Of a stretch of DNA of 64,000 nt, positions 1 through 8,090 are shown in pieces. This DNA comes from Chloroflexota bacterium (lineage in GTDB: Bacteria > Chloroflexota > Anaerolineae > CG2-30-64-16): the NCBI GenBank assembly GCA_026389845.1, contig JAPLHB010000052.1:1-64000 (forward strand), in the 5' to 3' direction. Under the pieces are notes generated by a model. The model was not told the origin of the DNA. It saw only the letters and a program-made list of their open reading frames with translations, and did not search any database. Both the position numbers and the translations under genes were made by a program. Every line of letters starts with the position of its first letter. Position 1 is the stretch's first letter.

Positions 1-1816
1 CTGTCCATTCGCTGAAATGATTCTGACTTTGCTCAATTCTCCGCCAGTCGGGTGTACACGCCCGGTGACAAGCCGAGCAATTCCAGGATGCGTATCTGCA
101 AGGCTGACAGGGGCGTGACGTGCCGGATGATCTGCCCGGGCAACTGGACGATGGTCAGCGTGATATCGTCAAACGCCTTGAGCAGCCGCTCCGTGGTCGG
201 GTTATCCATGCCTTTCTTCGGATTGTTGGCGATCAAGCCGACCAGGTGTTCCTGGTTTTGCTTGAGTTGGCGGCGGACGACGAATTCGAGCAACGTCAGC
301 AAGCGCACGGCGATGCTGAGCAAGTTCGTCAGGCCGATGACCTGGTCATCGCGCTTGACGAACAGCGGGTCTAGCGATAAAGGGGTCCCTTTCAAGCGAT
401 GAAAGCCGCGTTCGATCAACCATTCATCCCGGTAGGTCAAGACGGCGTCGGCCAGGGTCAGTTGCGGGGCGGGGGCGTTGGTCACGTAGGCCCGCCAGCC
501 CAGAGTCGCCTGCTGGGCGGCCATGGCGTCCGCTTGCCGACTGACTGCGGTGATCTGATACCGTACCGTGACGAGCGTGCGGTACGGTCGGTCGGGGCCA
601 CCGCGCCCACGACCGAGATACTTCGTTTGGCGCTGCTCTTGCCGCTCGTAGGCGTAGGTGAGCAACCCCGTCACCGCCTGTCCATCCAGGATGGCGTTGG
701 CGGCCAACACCAGGGCGCCGGCGGTCTGCATTTGCCGTTTACCGCGGCCGGGCGTCGGGGTCAACGCCCGCAGTTGCGCCGTGGCCCGCTGCAAGCGCCG
801 TTCCAGGTCCGCTTGCTGCGCCTTGCGGTAGCTCTCCGACCGCACCAGCAACACCCGCTCGGTCCAGGTGTGCTCCGTGTCGGCCACGATGGCCGTCAGA
901 CTGCGCTCAAAGGTGTAGCCTTCAGCGCACAACTGCCGTTTCCCCTGATCAGCCGTCGTGTAGACCGCGGCCAGGGGCTGTTCAGCCGTGCCGGCCGCGG
1001 CAATCCAGGTCGGCAAATCCTGCACCGTCGCACCGGTCAAGGGCAACGGGCACAGGTAATAGTGCTGCCGATGCGCAATGTGCGCCCGTGTGGCCAGCGC
1101 ACTCATCTTGCAGTCGCCGACAAACAACAAGCCGATCCCATCAATGATCTGCAGCACCCGGTCGACCGCCGGCACATAGAGCGGATCATCGGCGGCGTTG
1201 CCGGCCACGACTTCCGTTACCAACGGCAGACCCAACGGATCCAACGCCGCCACCATCACTTTGACCTGGCGCAGGGTCGGGTCATCCTTGCTGTGCCCGA
1301 ACTGGAACACACTGTCGGCGCCGCCCGCATGGTAGCCCGAGACGGTCGTCGCATCCAAGCGTACCCGCTCCGGCGTCAACTGGTAGACCCGCAGAATGTT
1401 CCGACCCAGATCCTGCTCGATCGCGTCCCAGGTGTCCGGCACACTCAAACGGCGCAACACGATCGTCAAACGATCATCGGTGAAGTCCAACTCCGTCAGG
1501 TCGGCCAGCCCGGTGATGCGCATGATTGTGGCGCCGGCCTGGCGCACCCAGGCTCGCACCGGCAGTTTGCGGTGATCGCCCTGCGACAAGATATGCGCCA
1601 GCCAGATCGTCGCAATCCAGCCCCAACTCAGGCCTTGTTGCAGGCCATGGCGCACCAAGTGGCGATCCAGGATCGCCGGTAGTTCCAACCGCTGCATGGC
1701 AGCCAGCAGCAGCGGAAAATCGTCAATACGTTCGCTGGTAATCGTAAGCTCAGTTGTCATGCCCTGAGCTTACCAGCTAATTCGCGATTACGCTAGAAAT
1801 TCCAGCGAATGGACAG
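1..1816 (-). mobile_element. Complete IS1634-type insertion sequence
   Basis: The element is bounded by perfect 14-bp inverted repeats, CTGTCCATTCGCTG at 1-14 and its reverse complement at 1803-1816, with weaker similarity further inward. It carries one transposase gene on the minus strand filling nearly the whole element. The right end lies 19 bp from the stop codon of mevalonate kinase, inside a degenerate heptamer repeat. The left flank lies outside the window, so a target-site duplication cannot be checked. The left inverted repeat begins exactly at base 1, which suggests a contig broken at a multicopy element. Confidence 0.88.
33..1760 (-). CDS. IS1634/IS4-like DDE transposase
   Basis: This 575-residue protein should cut and rejoin the ends of the surrounding insertion sequence. 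A D-D-E set fits the family: Asp136 in RLDATTVSG, Asp216 in VGDCKMSA, and a Glu near residue 460 in LIERGFHRLKG, the E-x-x-F-R/H-x-x-K pattern of IS4/IS1634 enzymes. The N-terminal 100 residues resemble the DUF4277 region found on these transposases. Length is normal for the family and no frameshift is seen, so the element may be active. The start ATG is at 1760, with the inverted repeat 43 bp beyond it. The long open frames on the opposite strand are shadows. Family assignment is from recognition, not a search. Confidence 0.9.
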   Translation of the reverse strand: MTTELTITSERIDDFPLLLAAMQRLELPAILDRHLVRHGLQQGLSWGWIATIWLAHILSQGDHRKLPVRAWVRQAGATIMRITGLADLTELDFTDDRLTIVLRRLSVPDTWDAIEQDLGRNILRVYQLTPERVRLDATTVSGYHAGGADSVFQFGHSKDDPTLRQVKVMVAALDPLGLPLVTEVVAGNAADDPLYVPAVDRVLQIIDGIGLLFVGDCKMSALATRAHIAHRQHYYLCPLPLTGATVQDLPTWIAAAGTAEQPLAAVYTTADQGKRQLCAEGYTFERSLTAIVADTEHTWTERVLLVRSESYRKAQQADLERRLQRATAQLRALTPTPGRGKRQMQTAGALVLAANAILDGQAVTGLLTYAYERQEQRQTKYLGRGRGGPDRPYRTLVTVRYQITAVSRQADAMAAQQATLGWRAYVTNAPAPQLTLADAVLTYRDEWLIERGFHRLKGTPLSLDPLFVKRDDQVIGLTNLLSIAVRLLTLLEFVVRRQLKQNQEHLVGLIANNPKKGMDNPTTERLLKAFDDITLTIVQLPGQIIRHVTPLSALQIRILELLGLSPGVYTRLAEN

Positions 1817-1835
1817 CTACGTAGTACGCAATACG

Positions 1836-2891
1836 TCAATCCCCGCCAACCGTGCTCACAATCACCCTCACGGCCCCCGCCGCGGCCAGCGCGTCCGCCA
1901 CCCGCGGCGCGGTCTCCTCCGTCACCAGCGCGATCAGATTCCCGCCGCGGCCACCGCCGGAGAGCTTGGCGCCGAGCGCGCCGGCCGAGCGCGTGGCTGC
2001 GGCCAAGGCATCCAGCTCCGGGCACGAAACGCCGATCTGCCGGAGCAAGGCGTGGTTGGCATCCATCAGTTGCCCCAACTGCTCCACCTCGCCGCGACTG
2101 ATGACCGTGGCCGCGTCTTCGACGATGGCCGCCACCGCGTCGAAGAGCCACTCGAACCGGGCGCGATCTTGCTCCCACGCCCGCCGCACGTCCCCCACCG
2201 CGATTCTGGTGGGGCTGGCGATGCCGCTGTCGGCAATCGCCAGCATGAAGGGCCGGCCAATCGGGAAGGGCCGAGGAGGTTGGCCGCGCACGAAGTAGAC
2301 CGGTTGGCCGTAGGCGATGACCGTGTTGTCCACCCCGCTCGGCGTGCCGTGGTGGAGCTTTTCGACTTCGTAAACGAGCGCGGAGACGTCGGCGGGAGTT
2401 ATTGCGCACTGCGTATTGCGTATTGCGTATTGCCGGTTCGCTGGTTCGCCGTTCGCTGATTTGCTGATTTGCCGATTTGCCGATTTGCCGATTTGCCGAT
2501 TTGCCGACACCGCCACCGCACGCACGATGGCCGCGGACACCGCCGCGCCGCTGCCCATGCCGCTGGCGATGGGGATGGTCGAGCGGACGGTGACGCGCCA
2601 GTCGAGGCTCCCCTGCTCCCCTGCTCCCCTGCTCCCCTGCCTCCCCGCGGCCGCCAACGCCAGCCGGACGGCCGCGGCCAGGGGGTCATCGGCCGCGGCG
2701 TCCCGCAGCGCGATCTCCTCGCCCAGGTCGGCCGCGCAAATGACCAGCCCCGAACCGGGCGCGCCGGCCTCCACGATCGCTTCGGCCTGCACCTGCGTCA
2801 CCGGCACGGCCAGCGCGGGCCGGCCGTAGACGACGGCGTGCTCACCGAACAGGATCACCTTGCCGGGCGCGCGGCCGACGCCGAGGATCAT
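1836..2891 (-). CDS. mvk: Mevalonate kinase with repeat-derived insertions
   Basis: This GHMP-family kinase of 351 residues phosphorylates mevalonate with ATP in the cytosolic mevalonate route to isoprenoids. Visible motifs are the N-terminal APGKVILFGEHAVVYG, the ATP-binding loop PIASGMGSGAAVSAA, HGTPSGVDN, and the C-terminal KLSGGGRGGN. The start is the ATG at 2891, where similarity begins; it overlaps the stop of the upstream TIR-STAND gene as ATGA, implying coupled translation. Residues about 128-164 are a surplus block with the SANRQIGK period, encoded by an octamer/heptamer array. Residues about 83-95 (GSRGAGEQGS) come from a run of 10-bp CTCCCCTGCT-like units. Both sit in loops, so the enzyme may still fold. 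A mevalonate pathway is known in several Chloroflexota. An IS lies just downstream. Confidence 0.92.
   Translation of the reverse strand: MILGVGRAPGKVILFGEHAVVYGRPALAVPVTQVQAEAIVEAGAPGSGLVICAADLGEEIALRDAAADDPLAAAVRLALAAAGRQGSRGAGEQGSLDWRVTVRSTIPIASGMGSGAAVSAAIVRAVAVSANRQIGKSANRQISKSANGEPANRQYAIRNTQCAITPADVSALVYEVEKLHHGTPSGVDNTVIAYGQPVYFVRGQPPRPFPIGRPFMLAIADSGIASPTRIAVGDVRRAWEQDRARFEWLFDAVAAIVEDAATVISRGEVEQLGQLMDANHALLRQIGVSCPELDALAAATRSAGALGAKLSGGGRGGNLIALVTEETAPRVADALAAAGAVRVIVSTVGGD
2402..2508. repeat. Heptamer + octamer array inside mvk
   Basis: About 30 bp of GCGTATT heptamers (2402-2433) runs into degenerate octamers and then five exact copies of GATTTGCC (2466-2505). The array is read in frame by mvk and adds about 36 residues. 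The octamer contains no stop codon in any of six frames, and because 8 is not a multiple of 3 every frame on one strand gives the same 8-residue repeat. Confidence 0.95.
2608..2645. repeat. CTCCCCTGCT decamer repeat inside mvk
   Basis: Three to four near-identical 10-bp units of the form CTCCCCTGCT lie in frame within mevalonate kinase and encode a Gly/Ser/Arg/Gln-rich loop. Confidence 0.8.
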
Positions 2892-5800
2892 GCGGCCTCC
2901 AACTTCGCCAGCAGCGTGCTCGCCTCGTCGTACGCCACCTTGTACGTGCCGTCCGGCGGCCCATCGCACTCCGCCAGCCGCCGCGCGGCCTGCGCATGTC
3001 GCAACGCCTCCGCTCGATCTCCCCGCGCCATCTCGATCTCCGCCAGGAACAGGTGTACGTCCGCGCCCTGCAGCACATACCCGCTGCGCTCGGTGATGAC
3101 TAGCGCCTCCCCCGCCAACCGCAACGCCTCGGCACGCAACTCATCTCCCCCGCCCCCCTGCTCCCTTTCTCCCTCTCTCCCCTCGTCCCACCGCACCCGC
3201 GCCAGATCGAGCAGGATGTCCGCCTCGTGATCCACCAGGTTGATCCCCCGGCAGCGGGCCAGCGCCTCGGTCAGATGGCGGTCGGCTTCATCCGGATCGC
3301 CGGCCGCTCGCAGCGCCGCGCCCAGCAGCCAGTGGGCACGGACGTAGTCGCGTTCGGACGGGAATCGGACGCGAGCTGTCTCATCCGCCAGCTCCAGCGC
3401 GCGGCGGGCGGCTCGGACCCCCTCCCCTGCCCCTCCCCCGTTGCGACGGGGGAGGGATCGGGTGGGGGTAAGATCCCGCGCCATCAGCAGCGCGGCCAGG
3501 GCACGGTAGGCCCATGTCACGCCAACACCCTGCACTGCCTTCTTCTTCTCAAACGCCCCCAACGCCGCATCCAGCTCCCGCTTCGATTCCGCCAACGCGC
3601 CCCGATAGGCCAGCAGCTGGCCCAACGCGGCGTGCCCGACCGCCTCCCGGAACTCGTCTCCGATCTCCCGGCACAGGGCGATCTCGCGGCGCAGGTTGGC
3701 CTCGGCCGCGGCCAGCGCACCGAGAGGCATGTAGGCCACGGTGGCTACGGCCCCCAGGCCGATGGCGAGGTTCTCCTTGTCGCCGCGTTTTTCGTCAATG
3801 GCGTTGCCTCCTTCGAATAGCGGCACCGCCCGGGCCGGCTGGCCGCTGAGGCTGTAGGAGTTGGCCAGCGCGGTCAGCGTCCAGGCCTGGTCGCTCTCCT
3901 TCGTCAGCCGCGGCGGTTTGTCCTCACCGTCGGGGAAGAGACCGGCCAGGAGCTCGATGCGCAACTGGTAGGCGCCAAACTGGTAGTAGGTGGCCTGGCT
4001 GATACGGTCTCGGAACAGCGTGATCGCCTCATCATACTGCCCTGCGGCCACCGTGTGGTGGTACAGCTCGATCACGGGCGCCAGGTCGTCCAGCGTCCGC
4101 ACCTGCTCCGGCGGCGGCACCGCGGCGAAGTAGTCGCGCAGGCGGCGGTGGGCCGCGGCGCGGTCATCACCGGCCAGGCGGTCGTATGCGTAGCGCCGTA
4201 CGATGGGGTGAAGGTCGAAGCGGTTGGTCCGGTGGTCGCGGTGGAGGAGGCCGCGGGAGAGGAGGTCGTGTAAATCCGCGTCTAGGTCGTAGGGGCGGGT
4301 CTCCGGCGCATCTGTCCCGGAACGCCCGCGCTCCACGGATGCCTGTTCGTCGGCGAACGATTCGCTGCCACGTGACCCGCCCAATGTCGCATCCGCGGCG
4401 ACACGTCCATCCGCGCGTCCACCGCGACCAAACAGGCGGTTCAGGACGCCGGGGCGCGGGGGGCGGGTTTGGTTGGCCGGTTGTGCGTCGCTTGCCGTTG
4501 ATGTCACGGTCGCCGCGCCGCCGCGTTCGCCGGGCATCACAAACCCGCCCCTACGGTCGGCCAACGCGGCCAGGGCCTCGTACCCCACCGGCCCGCGGAA
4601 GCAGGCGATGCGGCTCAACAGCCGTCGGCGGTCGGGGGGCAGGCTCTCGTAGGCCTGTTCCAGGACGTGGTGCTGGCGCTGCACGAGGTAGGGGCGACCT
4701 TCGCGGTCGCCCCCGGCCACGTCCAGCCGCCGCGCGGCCGCGATGTCGCCGGGCTGGCGCAGGTCGTTGGTGACCAGGCCGGCCAGCAGGCGCAGGCTCA
4801 ACGGGTGGTAGCCGTAGGGCGCGCAGGCGGCCTCGATCTCGGCGCGGCCGCCGCGGATGCCCTGGCCGCGGAAGAACGCCACCGCATCGCCGGGATCCAT
4901 CTGCGTCAGCTCCCGCTCACAGCAGCCCAGCAGCAGCTCCTCCCCATGCCCCTCCACGATCCGCGGCCGCAGCCGGGTCGTCATCAGCACCTTGCCGCGT
5001 AGGCCGGGCAGGGTAGCCAGGGAGCGGAGGAAGTGCTCGGCGACGGGGGAGACGCAGTCGCGTTCGGATTGCGGATTGCGGATTGCGGATTGCGGATTGC
5101 GTATTTGGCTCTTTGCTGATTCGCTGATTCGCTGATTCGCCGATTCGCTGATTTGCCGATTTGCCGATTTGCCGATTTGCCGATTTGCCGATTTGCCGAT
5201 TTGCCGATTTGCCGATTTGCCGATTTGTTGATTCGTCTCATCCCCCTGGTACGCGGCCATCAGGCTGCTGAAGGCGCGGAGGGCGCGCTCGAAGCCGTCG
5301 AGGATGAGGAGGGTGCCGGGCTGGCGCAGGAGGGTGAGCAGCGCGTCGGCCTGCTGCCGCGGGCCGGGGAAGCGACGGAGGTCGGCGCCCAGGTAGGTCA
5401 GCGTCTCACGCAGGAAGCTGTCGAACTGGTTATCCCCTTCGTAGAAGCTCCACCAGACCGCGCGGGGCCAGCGGGCCGCGTCCACGTCGTGACTCAGCCA
5501 GTGCCAGGCCAGCGCGCTCTTGCCGAACCCGCCCAGCGCACGCAGCATCAGCAGCGGGTGGCCGGGATCGCGTTCCAGCCAGCCGCTCAGCATCTCCCGC
5601 TCGGCGGCACGGCCGGTGAAGTTGGGCTGCGCACCGTAGGGGTGCGGCAGGAACCAGCCGGGCCGCTCGGGCGCGGGCGGCGGTTCCTGGATGGGCGCCG
5701 CGCCGAGCGCGGTCAGGAGTTGGGTCCACGGCCAGGCCGGGTCGTCGGGGTCGGCGAAGTTGACGTAGGTGAGCGCCCGCAGGCGCGGCGGGAGATCGCA

Positions 5801-6115
5801 CCGCTCCTTCAACACGGGGATCAGCCGGAACATCTCGTTCATCGGGTCGAGCGTCTGGAGCATGACGTTCTCGAACTCGCCCCACCGGCTGCTTGCGTAG
5901 TTCGGCGTCAGGATCAGGAGCGTGTTCCGGCTCTCGAGCACCGCGCGTTCCATCTCCTTGACGCTGAACGCGCCCGGCCGGAAGTCACGCCAGTCAATGC
6001 TGACCTTCAGCCCGGCCCCTTCCAGCCGCGGCAGCAACGTCCGCCTCACCCACTCACTGTCCGCGTGGCTGTAGGAGATGAAGACGTCGTAGGTGTAGGC
6101 GGTTGGGTCAGGCAT
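2888..6115 (-). CDS. TIR-STAND (NB-ARC-like) NTPase with TPR C-terminus
   Basis: This 1075-residue protein has the layout of a bacterial NLR-like immune or signalling switch. Residues 1-135 form a TIR domain (YDVFISYSHADSEW near the start; SSRWGEFE carries a Glu four residues after Trp, where TIR NADases have their catalytic Glu). A STAND NTPase follows, with Walker A in LGGFGKSALAW near residue 197 and Walker B TLLILDGFERAL. A winged-helix segment (YDLDADLHDLLSR) and about 400 residues of TPR-like helices complete it. NAD cleavage is inferred from the TIR fold. Four repeat elements lie in frame, at residues about 294-351, 467-476, 521-610 and 881-900. The stop codon overlaps the mvk start (ATGA). 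The leader is made of heptamer repeats. Such proteins are often antiphage effectors, but no other defence gene is adjacent. Confidence 0.88.
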   Translation of the reverse strand: MPDPTAYTYDVFISYSHADSEWVRRTLLPRLEGAGLKVSIDWRDFRPGAFSVKEMERAVLESRNTLLILTPNYASSRWGEFENVMLQTLDPMNEMFRLIPVLKERCDLPPRLRALTYVNFADPDDPAWPWTQLLTALGAAPIQEPPPAPERPGWFLPHPYGAQPNFTGRAAEREMLSGWLERDPGHPLLMLRALGGFGKSALAWHWLSHDVDAARWPRAVWWSFYEGDNQFDSFLRETLTYLGADLRRFPGPRQQADALLTLLRQPGTLLILDGFERALRAFSSLMAAYQGDETNQQIGKSANRQIGKSANRQIGKSANRQISESANQRISESAKSQIRNPQSAIRNPQSERDCVSPVAEHFLRSLATLPGLRGKVLMTTRLRPRIVEGHGEELLLGCCERELTQMDPGDAVAFFRGQGIRGGRAEIEAACAPYGYHPLSLRLLAGLVTNDLRQPGDIAAARRLDVAGGDREGRPYLVQRQHHVLEQAYESLPPDRRRLLSRIACFRGPVGYEALAALADRRGGFVMPGERGGAATVTSTASDAQPANQTRPPRPGVLNRLFGRGGRADGRVAADATLGGSRGSESFADEQASVERGRSGTDAPETRPYDLDADLHDLLSRGLLHRDHRTNRFDLHPIVRRYAYDRLAGDDRAAAHRRLRDYFAAVPPPEQVRTLDDLAPVIELYHHTVAAGQYDEAITLFRDRISQATYYQFGAYQLRIELLAGLFPDGEDKPPRLTKESDQAWTLTALANSYSLSGQPARAVPLFEGGNAIDEKRGDKENLAIGLGAVATVAYMPLGALAAAEANLRREIALCREIGDEFREAVGHAALGQLLAYRGALAESKRELDAALGAFEKKKAVQGVGVTWAYRALAALLMARDLTPTRSLPRRNGGGAGEGVRAARRALELADETARVRFPSERDYVRAHWLLGAALRAAGDPDEADRHLTEALARCRGINLVDHEADILLDLARVRWDEGREGEREQGGGGDELRAEALRLAGEALVITERSGYVLQGADVHLFLAEIEMARGDRAEALRHAQAARRLAECDGPPDGTYKVAYDEASTLLAKLEAA
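3418..3475. repeat. C-rich palindrome inside the TIR-STAND gene
   Basis: A palindrome built on CCCTCCCCCG / CGGGGGAGGG sits in frame in the TPR region and encodes a Pro/Arg/Gly segment (LTPTRSLPRRNGGG). It resembles the composite palindrome inside queA at 44046-44130. Confidence 0.8.
4288..4555. repeat. MITE-like in-frame segment with 13-bp inverted ends
   Basis: CGTAGGGGCGGGT at 4288-4300 is matched by its exact reverse complement at 4543-4555, enclosing 268 bp that encode a low-complexity Ser/Gly/Asp/Arg-rich stretch (residues about 521-610) between the NTPase and the winged-helix region. No direct repeat was identified at the ends. Confidence 0.65.
4691..4713. repeat. Short palindrome inside the TIR-STAND gene
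   Basis: GGGGCGACC and GGTCGCCCC form a perfect 9-bp stem around a TTCGC loop. It is in frame and encodes GDREGRPYL. Confidence 0.85.
5063..5235. repeat. Heptamer/octamer array inside the TIR-STAND gene
   Basis: Heptamers of GCGGATT (5063-5100) pass through degenerate GCTGATTC octamers into nine exact GATTTGCC copies at 5150-5221. The array adds about 57 residues between Walker B and the LMTTRLRP segment of the STAND domain without breaking the frame. It uses the same octamer, in the same orientation, as the array in mvk. Confidence 0.95.
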
Positions 6116-6120
6116 GGGCA

Positions 6121-6250
6121 GTTCCCCGTATTGCGTACTGCGTGTTGCGTACTGCGTGTTGCGTACTGCGTGTTGCGTACTGCGTGTTGCGTACTGCGTA
6201 CTGCGTATTGCGTACAGTCACGGGATACGAAATACGTAGTACGCAGTACA
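6121..6250. repeat. Heptamer array forming the TIR-STAND gene leader
   Basis: Alternating TGCGTAC and TGCGTGT heptamers run from about 6125 to 6216 and are followed by inverted-sense units (TACGTAGTACGCAGTAC) to 6250. Together they occupy most of the 5' leader of the minus-strand TIR-STAND gene. A related GCGAATGGCGAGTA / GAAGGAC array lies at about 6311-6353. Confidence 0.9.
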
Positions 6251-6267
6251 TTTCCTCGTTGGGGCGG

Positions 6268-6297
6268 AGTATAGCACGGAAGTGGAGAAGGAAACAA
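6268..6297 (-). promoter_or_regulatory. Candidate promoter of the TIR-STAND/mvk operon
   Basis: On the minus strand TTGTTT (6292-6297) and TATACT (6268-6273) are 18 bp apart. Transcription from here would cross the heptamer array before the start codon at 6115. The -35 box is weak. Confidence 0.45.
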
Positions 6298-6355
6298 GTA
6301 AGGAGACGAGTAGCGAATGGCGAGTAGCGAATGGCGAAGGACGAAGGACGAATAT

Positions 6356-6384
6356 TTCGACATGGGGCTGCTGTGGGATATAAT
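6356..6384 (+). promoter_or_regulatory. Promoter of the 6404 lipoprotein gene
   Basis: TTCGAC (6356-6361) and TATAAT (6379-6384) are separated by 17 bp. The ribosome site CGGAGGAG lies at about 6393-6400, just before the ATG at 6404, so the untranslated leader would be very short. Confidence 0.65.
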
Positions 6385-6403
6385 CGCTTTCCCGGAGGAG
6401 CAC

Positions 6404-7858
6404 ATGGTTCACACACTTGTTCGCTCGCGCAGGGGCTGGATCGCCCTCGTTTTGTTGTTCCTGTTGGCTGCGGTCGCTGGTTGCGGCGGCGGGCTCGCGT
6501 CACGGCCGACGGCGACGACCGCGCCCGCGGAACCCACTGCCGTGGCTTCCGCTGCCCAGCCGGCCGCGGCTACCGCCGCCCCGGCGTCGCCGGCTCCGGC
6601 ACCCGATGACCTGCTGGCTCTGCCGGAGGCGTTCCGCTACGAAGCGACGTTGCGGCCGGCCGGTTCCTCGGCCGGCGCGCCGGCGATCATCAGCGGCCAG
6701 TATCGCCGCGGGGCCTGGACGCAGTCGGCGCAAACGGGTGACGGCCCGGCCGAGGAGTCGGTGGCGGTCGAGGGGGCCACCTACACCCGTCCGGCCGGCG
6801 AGCCGACCCTTCGACAGTCCTTCGACCGCGCTCAGGATGTAGCTCAGGGCAGGCTCTGGACGCGCTGGCCCGGCATCGGCTTCGACGCGGCCTACGGGTT
6901 GGCTTCGCCCTTTGCCGTCCTGCGCCTTTATCCGCTGGCCGATGAAAAGGCGCGCGGCGTGCTGGCGCAAGTATTGGGCGCGCCCGTGGCGACCTTCCGC
7001 CAGCAGACAGCCATTTCCGAGGCGACGGTCAAGCGGCTGCTGTCGGCGGGGATCACCGCGTCCGCGCCCGATGCTTCCAGCCGCGCGGCCCTCGAGACAC
7101 AGATCGCGCCGTTGGCCGTCGGGCAGACGATCACCTATTGGGTCGGCGAGGATGGTCGCATCTACCGGGCGGCCGCCACCTTGCTCGCTGCCGATGCCAC
7201 GGGCCAGCCCGCGCCCTGGCTGGAGGTCATCTGGCGCTTCTGGGGCTACGATGACCCCGCCATCGTGATCGTCGCGCCGGCTGACGTGCGTGATGCGCCC
7301 GGCCCGGCCGCGGCCGACCAACCCGCGCCACCGGCCGCGGCGCCACCGGCCGTGACCGCCGAGGCGAACCTGGTCGTGCGCGTCTTCGCATCTCCCGGCG
7401 TGCCGGCCCAGGAATCGGCGGTGACGGTCTATCCCGCGGGCGAAAAGAACCGTCCGCTCGACTGGCGGGTAGCAGCCGAGTCGCGCTTCATCCTGCCGCC
7501 GGGGCGCTACGACGTACTGGCGCAGATGGACTACGCCGAAGAATGGCTGCGCGGAGTCGAAATCACAGCGGGGAGGGCCGTCGAACGCGACGTGACCTTC
7601 GATTTCGGCACGGTGAAGCTGACCGTGACCCAGGGCGGCAAGCCGATCGCCGCGGAGGTTGTCACCTACCCGGCCGGCGATCGGCAAAACTGGGTGGACT
7701 GGCGCTCCGATAACCCGGCCACCCTCCGCCTGCGCGCCGGCGTCTACGACGTGGAGATCGCGTATAACGACTACAAGGCCAAGCAGATCGTGACTGGGCT
7801 GGTGGTGCGGGCCGGGGAGACGGTGGAGAAAGTCGTGGAAGTAGGGAGTGGATATTAG
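6404..7858 (+). CDS. Exported lipoprotein with tandem beta-sandwich repeats
   Basis: This 484-residue protein starts with a charged n-region, a hydrophobic segment and the lipobox AVAGC, so it is predicted to be lipidated and held outside the membrane. An Ala/Pro/Thr stalk follows. The middle (DLLALPEAFRYEATL onward) resembles LppX/LprAFG-like lipoproteins in layout. The last 160 residues hold two similar modules sharing a YPAG(E/D)..(W)VDWR pattern followed by R-x-G-x-YDV, like carboxypeptidase-regulatory sandwiches. The start at 6404 is chosen for its GGAGG site and because upstream in-frame codons lie in the promoter and repeat. An in-frame CTTCGAC.../CTCAGG repeat at about 6808-6862 encodes RQSFDRAQDVAQG. 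Ligand and function are unknown. Confidence 0.75.
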   Translation: MVHTLVRSRRGWIALVLLFLLAAVAGCGGGLASRPTATTAPAEPTAVASAAQPAAATAAPASPAPAPDDLLALPEAFRYEATLRPAGSSAGAPAIISGQYRRGAWTQSAQTGDGPAEESVAVEGATYTRPAGEPTLRQSFDRAQDVAQGRLWTRWPGIGFDAAYGLASPFAVLRLYPLADEKARGVLAQVLGAPVATFRQQTAISEATVKRLLSAGITASAPDASSRAALETQIAPLAVGQTITYWVGEDGRIYRAAATLLAADATGQPAPWLEVIWRFWGYDDPAIVIVAPADVRDAPGPAAADQPAPPAAAPPAVTAEANLVVRVFASPGVPAQESAVTVYPAGEKNRPLDWRVAAESRFILPPGRYDVLAQMDYAEEWLRGVEITAGRAVERDVTFDFGTVKLTVTQGGKPIAAEVVTYPAGDRQNWVDWRSDNPATLRLRAGVYDVEIAYNDYKAKQIVTGLVVRAGETVEKVVEVGSGY

Positions 7859-8090
7859 GTATTGGGTATTATTCTGCCCACGGGCATAAGCTGCGTCTTT
7901 CGAGTAACTGCAAAAACTGCTTTGTCACCCTGAGCGGGTTGATCCCGTGACGTGCGTTGCGGCGAAAATCCAGCGAAGGGTCTCGTTACGAGGTGAGATT
8001 CTTCGCTGGATGCTCGTCGTCGCGAGAAGTTAGAGGCAAACCCGCTCAGAATGACAGTTATTCCCGATAATCTCTAATACCCAATACCTA
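7852..8090. repeat. 132-bp palindromic element (copy 1) nested in a heptamer hairpin
   Basis: An inner element at 7924-8055 has ends GTCACCCTGAGCGGGTT and AACCCGCTCAGAATGAC and an inner CCAGCGAAG / CTTCGCTGG pair. It is flanked by heptamers of the TATTGGGT type on the left (7852-7870) and their inverse on the right (8070-8090). It fills the gap between two convergent genes. Matching copies are at 20223-20354 and 50310-50467. Confidence 0.9.

Noticed and set aside
399-1682. 427-codon open frame opposite the transposase
   Set aside because: It has no ribosome site or recognisable domain, and it mirrors the transposase codons of a GC-rich gene.
2469-3230. 253-codon plus-strand frame over the mvk and STAND genes
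   Set aside because: It is driven by the stop-free octamer and GC-rich codons and has no start signals.
5063-5235. CRISPR-like array
   Set aside because: The units are 7-8 bp with no spacers between them; this is a plain tandem repeat read in a gene.
6103-6503. Several small frames with CVLRTA/RNTQYAV repeats
   Set aside because: They are translations of the heptamer array, open in all frames, without conserved context.
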